Part shown: positions 48,136-60,017 of the stretch, piece after piece
How positions within the stretch are numbered: position 1 is the stretch's first letter
Layout of the letters: each line of letters opens with the position of its first letter
DNA from: Euonymus europaeus
Taxonomy: Eukaryota; Streptophyta; Magnoliopsida; Celastrales; Celastraceae
Length of the DNA: 64,000 bases
NCBI GenBank assembly: GCA_963580455.1
Contig: OY756958.1
Span: 2,616,501 to 2,680,500 of the forward strand
Direction: 5' to 3'
Made by a program: the position numbers and the translations under genes
Notes under the pieces: model-generated
Databases searched by the model: none
What the model saw: only the letters and a program-made list of their open reading frames with translations
Told to the model about the DNA's origin: nothing

Positions 48136-48210
48136 ATGGACGCTCAAGATCCTGGTAGACAGAGAAAGAAACCTAATTTGAAGACATACTACATGAAGTC
48201 TTCTTGTTGA
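48136..48210 (+). CDS. Candidate upstream ORF in the PBL27 leader
   Basis: An ATG at 48136 opens a 24-codon frame (MDAQDPGRQRKKPNLK...) ending at TGA 48210, 113 bases before the PBL27 start. Whether it is transcribed depends on the unknown transcription start. It may reduce translation of the main frame. No homology is recognised. Confidence 0.3.
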   Translation: MDAQDPGRQRKKPNLKTYYMKSSC

Positions 48211-48323
48211 AGGGTCTGTCTTCATTTATTTAATTTTGATTTTTTGTGGGGTGGATTTTTGAGGGTTGTTTCAGTAGCTGAGCTTTGGGAGGGTTTTTAT
48301 TTTTTTTATTTTTTGGATTTGAT

Positions 48324-51300
48324 ATGGGAGGGTGTTTTCCTTGTTTTCGATCATCTATCAAGGAAGGTAGTGGTGGTGGAGGAACTGGTGGTGTAAAGGA
48401 AGTGGTCAAGAAGGATTCAGTCAAAGATGGTTCACTGTCTCAGTCCCACCATATTAGCAGAGTTAGCTCAGGTAAAAGTTTGTTTCTTTTGTTTCTGGGA
48501 TTTTATGGAGAAAATGATTGTTGGAAGTAGGGTTGTGCCCTAGTAAATTTGTTGAATTTTGTGGCTTTCCCTACTCTGTTAAGTTTTTTATGGTGGGTTG
48601 CCAGTAGAGTTTGTTTTTTACTTTGATCTGGTTCGTCTGTTGCTTCCTTCCTTCCATTTTATTGTTCTTCATTTTTCTTAGTGTTCTTTGAATTGCTAGG
48701 ACTTGGATTTGATTGTTATGTTTGTTGTTTTAGTTGGTGTTAATTATGTGCTACTCATGTTCATATTCGAGATCTGCGTAAAGGGCTTAAGAGCTGGAAT
48801 TATGACATTTTCTTTCTTCCCGACCTTAATTGACGGCTGCAAAACATTAGTACAAGGAAAACTGTGTATTTATTAAAATATTTTCTGTGAAATTTATTTA
48901 TGTTTCATAGGACAGAAAAAAATCTTGCTGAAATCTCGTTGGTACCATAACAATTGTGATTGGAGGATATCATGGGCTTATGCTGAGTAGTTATTGCGAA
49001 AAAATAATAATGCTTTGGTTCCAATTTTGTGTTGAAAATGGTAATTTTAGATTGCTTAACCCTCTATGGAATGCGCAAGAAACAGTGTTTACGATTTCTG
49101 TGAGTATTAGGCAGTTCAGACCAAGAAAAGGTGTGAAAACTTGAAATCTAGAAATCATTTTCATTGTCATTCATGCAGATGTTTTTGCTTTTCTGTTGCT
49201 GAATTTTGTCTCATGATTCCTGGAACCTGTCGTGTATATATTTTGATTCTGTAGTAGCTAAAATCTAAGGTTGACTTTCTTTCATTATTTGCTCCTTCAA
49301 CTATCTGATTTCCTGTGGTTATGTAGACAAATCGAAATCCCGGAATGGTGCTGATGCAAAGAAGGAACCAATAATACAAAAAGAACCAACTGCACATATT
49401 GCCGCACAAACATTTACATTCCGAGAGCTTGCTGCAGCCACTAAGAACTTTCGGCAAGAATGTCTATTGGGTGAAGGGGGATTTGGACGTGTTTACAAGG
49501 GTCACTTGGAGAGCACAGAACAGGTAATTAGTGCTTGTTGAGCGTATGTAAATGTCGCAGATGGAACCACTTTCTTGTGTTGGCCTATTACCTTATAATT
49601 ATTTCTTCTATATCTTAGAATTTCTAATTATCATTAGAAGACATTGATTTTTATTTTGCATTTACCATGAAGGATTACCGCAGTTCTGTGATCAGTACAT
49701 TTTTTGAATGAATAACTAATGTTGCAGGTAGTTGCAGTAAAACAGCTTGACCGGAATGGCCTTCAAGGAAACAGAGAATTCCTGGTGGAGGTCCTCATGC
49801 TCAGCCTGTTGCACCATCCAAACCTTGTCAACTTGATCGGTTATTGTGCTGATGGAGACCAACGCCTCCTTGTTTATGAATTTATGCCGTTGGGATCATT
49901 GGAGGATCATTTACATGGTTAGATTGCACGCATTTACACTTACACTATCTTAAATGGTGCAACTCTGCACCCTTTGTTTATTTCTGCTGCTTTACATTGA
50001 ATTGCATATTAGCTGCCGCGTTTTAACCATTCTGACTCACTACTTATTGTGTCTATAAAATACCTAAAACGTTTTCTTATTTGCATCCTCTTTGGTATAC
50101 CTGGCTATACGATTTGTTCTTTGATGACTCCATGGACTAACAGTTGTCATCTTTTAATGGCCTGTATGCATACTAATGCAAGATCTTATTTTGTTGTTTT
50201 GTTCAAATGATTTTACCACAGCATTTACTTTTTTGTGCTTGTGTGCTTGCATTCATTGGTAAACTAGCGAACAGCTTTTGCATACTAGGCATCTGCAAAT
50301 GCTTAATTGTAGTTGAAGTATGTGGCCGTGTATGAAATGGATTTGTGGCAAAGTTTTGTAGTTGTGGATGATAGTTGTGATTCATGTGTTTTAGGGTGGA
50401 GAGGAAGGACCTCATAGGAAATCATCAGGAGAGCTACACAATTAATGCGCATATGACGTTGTGTGACTGTCAGTGTATATCTTTCTTTAACTGTTCGAGA
50501 ATATTTCCTCATGAGCCAGAATGAGTAACAAACTTTTTTGGCCATACTACATGTAGGAGAAACATCTTTGGCAAGATCCAAGAGACAGCATGTATGTGTG
50601 TAGAAAAGAACTGAAAGGTCAAAAGGAAAAGAAACGAAATACTAGGTCTACACATGTGGAAGCATATGCAGATAAGGAAAAAGAAGATGGCTATTGAATG
50701 GTTGTCAATGTCATTGCTTAGAAGTTGCAAAAGTAGTTGAATTTGACATAGTTGGGGTAGCAGTGGGAACTGTGGCATGGTAAAAGCTGCCAAATATGGC
50801 ATAGTAGCGCCATTGGACTACCTAAATTTGGATAACTACTTAACTCTGGATAAAAGCCTCGAGGGAGGAAGGAATTTGGTTTAGTTGGTCTCCGAATAGC
50901 AGGATTACATAGATTTGACTTGTGTTTTCTTGAAAGAGATCATATACAGTCCTTTTCACTTTGGGTTTAACTATTTAGTCAACCGTCAAAATTGTGGGCT
51001 TCTTTACTCCTAGCTATCAGGAATAACTATTGTTTGTAGATTCACTACATTTTATAATTGGTGATGTTGGATGAGAATTTTATGGCAGGGAAATGTTTTT
51101 GTAAGATTCAATATCAGGGGGACAATTGATAGTTCTTCTACATTTCCATTTTGTGCTCGAGATTTGATGCATGTTTATGCATCTTTTTTTGTGTGAATTA
51201 AGCCATGCTTAAAGCGTTTTCTTAGTTTTTAATGTTGTGGAGGGTGTCTTGTAAAGTAACAATAGTATTAAGTGCTGTGATTGGTGTTGTATTCTGCGCC

Positions 51301-52992
51301 ATGGATAAAGTAGAATGAAAGAATTCTCAAATATTTGACTGGCTGGGGGTAATGTGCAAAATCATCATGGATATTGAAGACTTATTAGTTGTCCTAGGTC
51401 TGATTTTTTTATTACTTGACTTGTTAAATCCAAGATATACATTTTTCTTTTTGGTGATTTCTCCCATGCTTTATGTCTAGTAAGTAAGTTGATACCCTTT
51501 TATTCTTGAATAAATTTTTTACTTAAGGGGGAAAAAGTTGATTTTTGTGCGTGTTATTAGATAGTTTGAAAGCATCTCGTTAGTTGATAACATTAAATAA
51601 AGGTTTATTAGATCAGATTGGTGGTTGTCGTAGTGTTCAATGATAATCATGGCTTCAGTAAACGATATCCTTGTAATTTTTTTTTTCTTTCCTTTTTCCG
51701 TTGATATTATTTCTATATTCAAGATATTCTTTACTTTGCAGCTTTATGTTCCGGAAGTTATTTGACTATAGTAAACAATTTTATAGTTCTCGGCAGTCGA
51801 GCTTGAATTAGTAGAAAACTGTCTCAGCTGGCTGCGGTTCCTGACTTTATTTAATTTTTTTCTTTTAGATCTTCCGCCTGATAAGGAGCCTCTAGACTGG
51901 AACACTAGGATGAAGATTGCAGCTGGTGCAGCAAAGGGGTTGGAATACTTGCATGATAAAGCGAACCCTCCTGTCATATACAGGGACTTAAAATCATCTA
52001 ATATCCTTCTTGATGAGGGGTTTCACCCAAAGCTATCAGATTTTGGGCTTGCAAAATTGGGTCCTGTCGGTGACAAAACTCATGTCTCCACGCGAGTGAT
52101 GGGAACATATGGATATTGTGCCCCAGAATATGCCATGACAGGTCAACTTACTCTGAAGTCGGATGTGTATAGTTTTGGCGTCGTCTTTCTTGAACTTATA
52201 ACAGGCCGCAAAGCTATTGATAATAACCGGGCACATGGAGAGCATAATCTCGTTGCATGGGTAAGAATGTTTGCTCCTCAAACTATGTTGATTTCTTTGG
52301 AATTTGTTTTCTTCCTCAACAATATTATTTTTTCTTTTGTTTTCATTTGTGGAACATGGGTTTTGTAGGCACGACCTCTTTTCAAGGATCGTAGGAAGTT
52401 CCCTAAAATGGCTGATCCAGTTCTTCAAGGTCGATATCCCATGAGAGGACTATATCAAGCTCTGGCTGTTGCAGCAATGTGTTTGCAAGAGCAAGCTGCC
52501 ACAAGGCCTCTCATAGGCGATGTTGTGACGGCACTCACCTATTTAGCTTCGCAAACCTATGATCCAAATGCAGCAAGTGCACAAAATAACAGAGTTGGTC
52601 CATCTACTCCTAGGAGCAGGGAGAGGAGCTTTGCAGATGGGATGGACAGCCCAAACGAACAGGGACGTATAGGGTGGCACAGTTCCCCTTCCAGCCATAA
52701 AAATTCACCAGACTACAGGAAGAGAGGCCATGGTCGGCAATTAAGCACTGGCAATGAGTCAGGCAGGGCTGAGGTTGGTGGTGGTTCTGGCAGAAAATGG
52801 GGTTTGGATGATCCCGAGCGACAGGATTCTCAGAGAGACAGCCCAGTAAACGGTGCCAGAACAAGAGAAACTCTGAGGAATCGTGATTTAGATAGAGAAC
52901 GTGCAGTTGCTGAGGCGAAAGTGTGGGGTGAGAATTGGAGGGAGAAAAAGCGGGCCAATGCAATGGGTAGCTTTGATGGTTCAAATGAGTAG
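48324..52992 (+). CDS. PBL27: PBL27, receptor-like cytoplasmic kinase (RLCK-VII)
   Basis: Five exons: 48324-48471, 49327-49523, 49728-49917, 51869-52260, 52369-52992; 1551 nt, 516 aa. The N-terminus MGGCFPCF carries Gly2 for myristoylation and Cys4/Cys7 for palmitoylation, placing it at the plasma membrane. Kinase motifs: [12 protein letters not shown] loop, VAVK lysine K120, YRDLKSSN with catalytic D218, DFG at D236, and YCAPEY. A Ser/Arg-rich tail ends in [21 protein letters not shown] and GSFDGSNE, as in Arabidopsis PBL27 (AT5G18610). That kinase is phosphorylated by CERK1 on chitin perception and passes the signal to a MAPK cascade; the same role is inferred here. Intron 3 is 1951 bp with nothing recognised in it. 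Confidence 0.97.
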
Positions 52993-53767
52993 CTGCACTG
53001 AAATGCCGATTCCTGTCTGTTCGTTCTCGTACAAAAGACATGTATTCTTCTTCTGCGGAGGCAATGTGAAGAAAGAGAAACATCCTTTACGGTCTTGGTT
53101 TCCATTTCCTCCCCAGGAATAAGAGTTCCTTGTATCTCACAACTTTAACTGATGTTACTTGTCCTTTGTCATTTCTTGTAGAGTATGAAACTGAATGCTT
53201 CAATTGTGGTTGAAGGAAAGAAACACAGTTAAAGAAGGGTTGATGTAGAGGACAATGTCTGCTTTTCGGGCAGTCGACAGGTAACCGAAGTTCAGGATTG
53301 ATGTCTGTAACATGTCAATCTATGTATGTAGAGATTTCTAAAGGTCATGGAGGGTACCGAGAAGATGTCTTGCCCCTTTGTTGGGAAGCAAGTAGTAGAT
53401 TTAGCGTGGTTGTCAACATGTTGCATCTTGTACTCTCATTTACAGTGTCATGGATTTCTGAGTCGTCGTGTTTTCGGCTTATAGTGTGCTTCATTGTTTG
53501 CATACCCTCCCTCTCCCTCTGTAGGGTGGTAAAATTCTGTTCAGTCAGGATAATCGAATTTGTTTGATCCCGAGGAAACAAAGTTTGAAATTCGAGTTCA
53601 AAATAGAAAAATCTTGTCCCAAATCATAATATTGCCTTAAAATTGTTCAGAAACGATTAGGGAAACGAAAATCACATGCTCATAAAAAAAGACAAAAAAA
53701 AATGAAGAAAGAAAGATGGAAGTCACGTGTAAATCTCGTGCACAATCAGACGTGGTCAATTCAAACA

Positions 53768-53830
53768 CGGTTTTACTAGGTATCCCAACTACAAGTATCC
53801 CAAATCATCCAAACTGATGTGGCATGCCAC
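53768..53830 (+). repeat. Left terminal inverted repeat of the MULE
   Basis: It aligns with the reverse complement of 63297-63359. It ends in the perfect palindrome GTGGCATGCCAC (53819-53830). Confidence 0.88.
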
Positions 53831-54359
53831 GCTGGCATAGTGACTCAGCGTTTTTAAGTTTTTGAAATTCAAAAACAGTGCAGCAGCTTTTGTCAAATCA
53901 AAAGCTTGGAAAGTGTGATATTACAGTCAACCGTGTGGTTAGTGTAACCATAGTAAGAGTGGAGCTCCAGAAGTTGAAAATCGTGCAGCTCTGTAAAAGT
54001 CTCAAACGAGACCTCTGGAACAAAATTTCTTTCCGTTCGAAGAAGCATTCCGGCCGTCGTCGAAGCTCCGTCAGCTCAAAATAGAAGCTTATTACATCCA
54101 AAGCTTGGATTCCTTGCAAAGCTATATTTTTCGGACAATGTAAGTAAACAATTTTTTATTTCCCATTTTATTACAACCATTTATCCCCATTATTTCCTAA
54201 AATCCAGTAAACCTTACTAATTCGTTGAACCCACATATTTTGTATTTTATTTATGACCCATGTGAAGGTTTTCCGTTAATCAAATCACAAAGATATTTGT
54301 TATTACGTTTGAAAGTGTTAACAAAGTTGGAACATTTTCGTCGGCAAATCTGAGTAATA

Positions 54360-55480
54360 TGATTCATTAGCTCTTAAATGATGATATCATTCTCGGTTTT
54401 TTTTATTACATATGTTTACTCAGATATAACATTGTGTAGTTCTAGTGCACTGTTTTATGTGTATATCTGAAGTTATTTGCATATCAATTATACTGGGTTT
54501 TGGGGAAAGTTGTTGTGATTTTTTGAATGCATTTGGAATTTTGGTAGTGTTTACATTGATTACATTGATCAGTTGTGGTGTGAGATTCGGAACTGATGTT
54601 GTGAAATTGGATTTTTTGTTTGTCACATTGATTTTGCATACTCAATTTATTTGTTATTACTGATGGAAGTGATCCCTTTGATTATAGAGAAATAATGGCT
54701 ATGACAGTGGTTTAGTGGTTGATGACAATGTATTTTTAATGAGTGTTGATAATAACATAGTTGGCAATATTGTGAATTTTTACATTAAATAGAGCTCTGT
54801 GTTACCTTATGATTAGACGTTGAATAACCTTAATTCCTGTGTAGTTTCATCATGCTTCAATTGATAAAAATGTTTTAACTATGTTATGATATTGCCTTAT
54901 CATTATATGACATTGTCTATAGCATGGATCTGTTGTGAATTTATTAATGCATTTGGCTATTTGGTATTGTTTACGTTGATTACATTGATTAAGTGTGTTG
55001 TGACATTCTGAACTGATGTTGTGACATTGGATAACGGTTTATCGCATTCATTTTTGTAGTGTACATTTATTTGTTATTACTGCTGAAGGTGATCCCTTTG
55101 ATTACAATGAAAATAAGGGCTAAGACAGCTTTATGAGGGTTGATAATAACAATGCTTGGAATTTTTACCTTAATTTTAGCTCTGTGTTATCTTTATATTG
55201 CATGTTGAACGAACTCAATTGCATTGGAGTTTCATCATGCATCAATTAATGAATATAGTTTTACTATGCTATGACATTTGCTTAAAATTAAATGACATTG
55301 TCTGCTGCCATAATGCTTTGCAATGTTTTATGTGAATAGTTTGAGTTAATTTTTGAGTAATTAGATAATGTGATAGTTGATAATTTGATTGCATTGTTCG
55401 GTTGTGCTTTGACATTCTGAAATTTTATTGTCACATTGGATTAGTTGGGATAAAACAGTGAGTTATAAAATATTAAAATG
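54360..55480 (+). repeat. Direct subterminal repeats of the MULE
   Basis: A unit of about 420 bp occurs twice, for example ATGCATTTGG...TACATTGAT at 54527 and 54949, and GTGATCCCTTTGATTA at 54670 and 55089, with a third partial copy near 55380. The copies are diverged and contain no coding sequence. Confidence 0.8.
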
Positions 55481-55622
55481 TCTTACTATGATATGACAGT
55501 GGTTTAGCTAATGTGATAGAATATGATTGCATGGGTATGTTGTGTTATAACAGTGTGAATTGCTAGAGTTAATGAGTTATGACATTGGATTGATGAGCTC
55601 TATTATTAATGTCTCTTTGTAG

Positions 55623-58600
55623 ATGGTGAAAGGAACATCATCAAAATCAAAACACAGTGTGAAGAAAGTATTGGAAGGAAGTCAGAAATCTGTGAAAAAA
55701 GTACACAAACCTTCACATGAGATGCAGTTTAAATCAAATATTGGCGCAATCAAGAACCTGCTCAGAAGCTTGAAACTTACAAACAAGCATAAAGCCGCGC
55801 TCAAGAAAACACCCTTCTGGCTTTTCTTTAGGAAAATCATGCATGACGATCATGAAGACCTGAAGATTAAAAAGAATGAAAATGTCATATGCGATATTAT
55901 CCAAAGCTATGACGATAGACATGGATGCTTTAGAATAGGAAAAAAGAAAATTCAGCTTAATGAGACTGACATTGCCTTAATATTCGGCGTAGTTTCGGGG
56001 GCTAGAAATATGAAGATCAAGAGAATGGCGAAGCCAAAGACGAATGCATTTGTGATATCCAGATTTGAGAAAGTGGAGCACATGAAATCGATTAACATCA
56101 AGGCAGCGCTCCACGAAGCAATTAACGGCGATTCAGATACGGATGCAGCCGATGTCGCTAAGTTGATCATGCTTTACGCATGTCTTACACTGTTTTTCTC
56201 CACACGAGCAGACCTTATCCCATGGGCATTCATCAATTATGTTGATGACTTGGATAATGCGAAAAGATACAATTGGTCGAAGGGCATTGCGGACCACCTA
56301 CTTGATTCGATAAAGAAGAATCATAACGACCCACGCAAGGTGATTGGATGCGTCACAGTGTTGCCGGTAAGTAGTTCTTATTGCAACTTTCAGTTTTCGA
56401 TTAAAGAATGTCAATTTTTTTAAAGGAAAAAACTAACCACAATCTTCCATTTGTAGTACTGGTTTTGTGAGCACACAAAGGTGTTTCCCCCACTCAATTC
56501 GAAGCTATTTCCTAGGTTTCTAAAGTGGGACATAACCAGATGGCCTAAAGATTTCAAGGCCCAATACATTGATACCTTGAGAGGAGCAAAGGTACTGATC
56601 GACCAACTTAAAATGCATTACATCAATTATAATCACATTGTATGTAATATTTACACTGTATGTTAGACTAATTATGTTGACTTTTGTTTAATCCCAATAG
56701 GCAGCCAATGTAATAGAGGGGGAGTTAATGGTGATTTCTCAAGAAGCTGAAGCTCTAAATGCCCAACAAGCAATTTCAGTGTCTGATTGCCACACATCTT
56801 CCCCCACAATTGCAGAATCTAAGAGTGGTCCAGTGAATGATAATTCACATGCTGGTTCATCACATGGCGTGCAAAAGAAGCTATTTGAGATTGATAGCAC
56901 CCCGGTAGCTGGCCAACACACTGCACAATTGCATGAGGTTCCAATGACTTCACCGAGAACCCAGAACAAGATTCATCAGTCACATGCATCATCTTGTTCT
57001 TTGAATGATGCACTTCAAAAAATCAAAAACCTAGAGCAAGAGAAAGACGCATCGAACAAAGACATTGAGCAGTTGCAAATTGAAATTGCAGTACAAATGA
57101 AAGAGAAAGAGAAGATGCAGCATGATCTGGATGACGTTAGGAATGCACTCTCGTTGAAGAACAACGAAATGGAGAGACTTCATGCAGAGCTACATAGGCT
57201 GATCTGCTTGAATGAAGAATCTGAAAAAGAGAAATCGCATATACATGCTGAGTTCGAAAAACTGAAACGTGAGACCGAGAATATCATGGCAATGTTCGAG
57301 TCGAATAATCCTGTTGTAGCTGACCCAGTATCTTTCCAAGAAGTTGTTCCTGCTCCATTGATGCTTGAAGATGCATCTCCTAATTCTGTGGCATTTGTTC
57401 AGAATAGCAATCCGAAAAGTGTTGTGACTGTTGAAACACCCCAAGTTGAAGTTGAAACAAAGAAGAGGAAGAATGATACACCATCTATGATAAGAAGGGT
57501 GAAGCTGAAAACCCGTGTTCCGAAATTGGACTCTGATTTTGAGTATGACAAGGGAAAGAGACCAAAAGCGCACAGAAAACATGAAAATGAAATAGATGAA
57601 AAAGAATTTGAGATTTGTGATGTTGAGACGTATAAAGCAGCTGAGCAATCTGTCCACCCAATGCAAATTGACCCAAAATCCATTGTCAAAACGTACACCA
57701 CATCTGAGGACATGGCAATGCTACGAGATATTGCAAGACAAGGCAAGGACAAGTAAGTAGTACTGGCTATTCCACTTTAATAATTTTTTTTGCTATTGTC
57801 ATGGTAGGGAATTTGATTGCATTGTTTAGTTGTGTGATAACATTGTGAAGTGGTAATGTGAAATGCTGCTGTGTCAATGAAGTATATGTTTATGGCAATA
57901 ATTTATTCAGAAACTATAGTGTTATCTATATATCGCATTGGATTACTCATAAGTATTATTAATGTTTTATTACTAGTGAACCTAATGCATTTATTAGAAT
58001 GACATGAGGGTGGATAAAACAAAGTTGGTAAACAATGCTTAGATTAAATGGTCATAAGACATTGGTTTTTTTTTTATAAAAATGTCTTGCTATGATATGA
58101 CATTGTGTTGATATAGTGGACTTTGATTGCATGATTCGATTGTGTGATAACATTGTGAAGTTCTGCTATGTCAATGGAGTATGCGATTATGACAATGGCT
58201 TATTGTGAACCTATAGTCTTATGTATATATCACATTGAATTAATGATAAGTATTACATTGATAATTTTTTTTGGCAGTGTCATGGTTTGGTTTGGTCAAA
58301 ACTTCCTACTTTGGAACGACTTGGCGCGTTTGATTAATTGTGACATGGTGTCGGACAATGTGGGTATCACTGTTATTTTAGTTATGTTAAACTTTAATTG
58401 AACATTTTATTTATTTTAACGCTTAACACACTACTTGTTACAGCTCATCAACGCATACGCCGAGCATCTCACACTCATCCAAGCACGTCTCGATCCGGAA
58501 TTGCTCATTTCTACGCAGACCTGCAAGTCTTTCGTTGTCACAAGTTCATGCATGACATTCCTCCGGATGAACAGACATGATTTAGTTAAGAAGCACATGA

Positions 58601-59308
58601 CAGACAAGCTGCGTGCCTCCGCTGGAAAGTTTAGGTACTTCATTTTCCCACTACTATCTAAAGGAAACCATGAAAGTGCCAACCATTGGACGCTACTTGT
58701 GCTCGACACGGATGAAGGAATATGGCTTCACTACAATTCCATCCTCCCCAGAAGCAAGAGGAGCAGAGACCCGTACCTGAAGGATGCGAAAACAATTGTA
58801 AGCCACTGACCCATTTCCATTTAAATCATTGGACTTCCACACTCATTTATTTTGCATAAAATGTTCTATGCAGGTGGAATACTATGAAAGTATATTTGAC
58901 ATATTAGATCCAAGCCAGCAGCTGAAGCCCAAAATTCATACACAATGGGGCACACCTCAGCAATCAGAGACATCGTAAGTATAAAATTGTATTTGGTTAT
59001 TCCATTGTGATAACGGTTTATTACAGTTAGTTAAAAAAATGTGTTACATGCAAAATCAATGTCATACGAATTTAATACAATGTAATACTTATATGTTGCT
59101 TAATTATATCATTTATATGGTTTTAATAATTTTGATTTAACATTACAGTGTCGATTGTGGGGTGATTTGCATGTATATCATGGACAGCTACTTCAAACAG
59201 AGGGAAATCCCTCAGAAACTCAGCCAAGATGAGCTACTAAAGTATCGTGCATGGGTGATCCACACTTTCTTGAATGACAAGAAACATGGTTGGTGTGTGA
59301 AGCGCTGA
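55623..59308 (+). CDS. MULE-borne Ulp1-like (C48) cysteine protease with coiled coil
   Basis: Seven exons: 55623-56366, 56457-56591, 56701-57752, 58278-58359, 58444-58797, 58874-58974, 59149-59308; 2628 nt, 875 aa. Residues 1-293 form a basic, DUF1985-like N-terminal region (LNETDIALIFG, WFCEHTKVFPPL). Residues about 397-493 are a strong heptad coiled coil rich in E, K and L. Residues 672-875 are the protease: H752 in NHWTLLVLD, N769 in LHYNS where Asp is usual, Q818/Q819 in GTPQQSET, and nucleophile C826 in VDCGVICMYIMD. C48 enzymes cleave SUMO or related proteins; MEROPS-type descriptions allow Asp or Asn in the triad. The natural substrate and benefit to the transposon are unknown. Introns 1 and 3-6 have good GT-AG sites; intron 3 contains repeats of the element's own AT-rich sequence. 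Confidence 0.88.
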
Positions 59309-59650
59309 AACGATAATATTTCAAGTAGTATTCTAAGTAATTATGCCCTATTTTGTTGTCTATGCATTTACTATATATGGTCACTGTATGACATTATATT
59401 TTGGACGTCCTAGAAGTTATGTGATTATAGTATGCACAAGTGTGTAAATGTCATGAAGACATTAACCTAATGTTATTGGCTTACTTATATTAATCCTACA
59501 GTTTCATTTTACATACAGAAATCCAGTCTAAACATTAACCACTAGGACCAAAAACGTAAGAAACATAATGGCCTAGTAAAAACTTAGACATCATTGTATG
59601 TGTAATATACAACGTTTTATTATTGATTTTAATGTAATTAAACCTCATGG

Positions 59651-59762
59651 CAACGTAATAAAAACTGACCCATAAAAAACAGTTGGATCACTTAATAAAC
59701 TACAAGCAACTTAATAAAAACTGACCCATAAAAAACAGTTGGATCACTTAATAAACTACAAG
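59651..59762. repeat. 56-bp tandem duplication
   Basis: Two almost identical 56-base units (59651-59706 and 59707-59762) contain TAAAAACTGACCCATAAAAA and lie between the two MULE genes. A third copy begins at 59763. Confidence 0.95.
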
Positions 59763-60017
59763 CAACGTAATAAAAACTTTTATTGTAATTAAACTTTTAG
59801 GCAACGTGACATTGCATTAGAAAATGTAATAAAAACTCACCCAGCAAAATCAGTTAACTTCCATAACATACTAGAAGCAAAAAAAAAAGCGCCAAAATCA
59901 AACCCATTCCATTAAAAGAAAATCCATATGAAACAAAGTTACTGGGAAAAAGTCTAAAAGTAATTTTCAAACACATTAAGCAAATTTATTACATTGAATT
60001 GATATGAAACTAATAAC

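Noticed and set aside
50203..50802. Minus-strand frames in PBL27 intron 3
   Set aside because: They are short overlapping frames with no motif and no splice support.
57190..57752. Minus-strand frames of 117-158 aa
   Set aside because: They are mirror frames of the Ulp1-like gene's coiled-coil exon.
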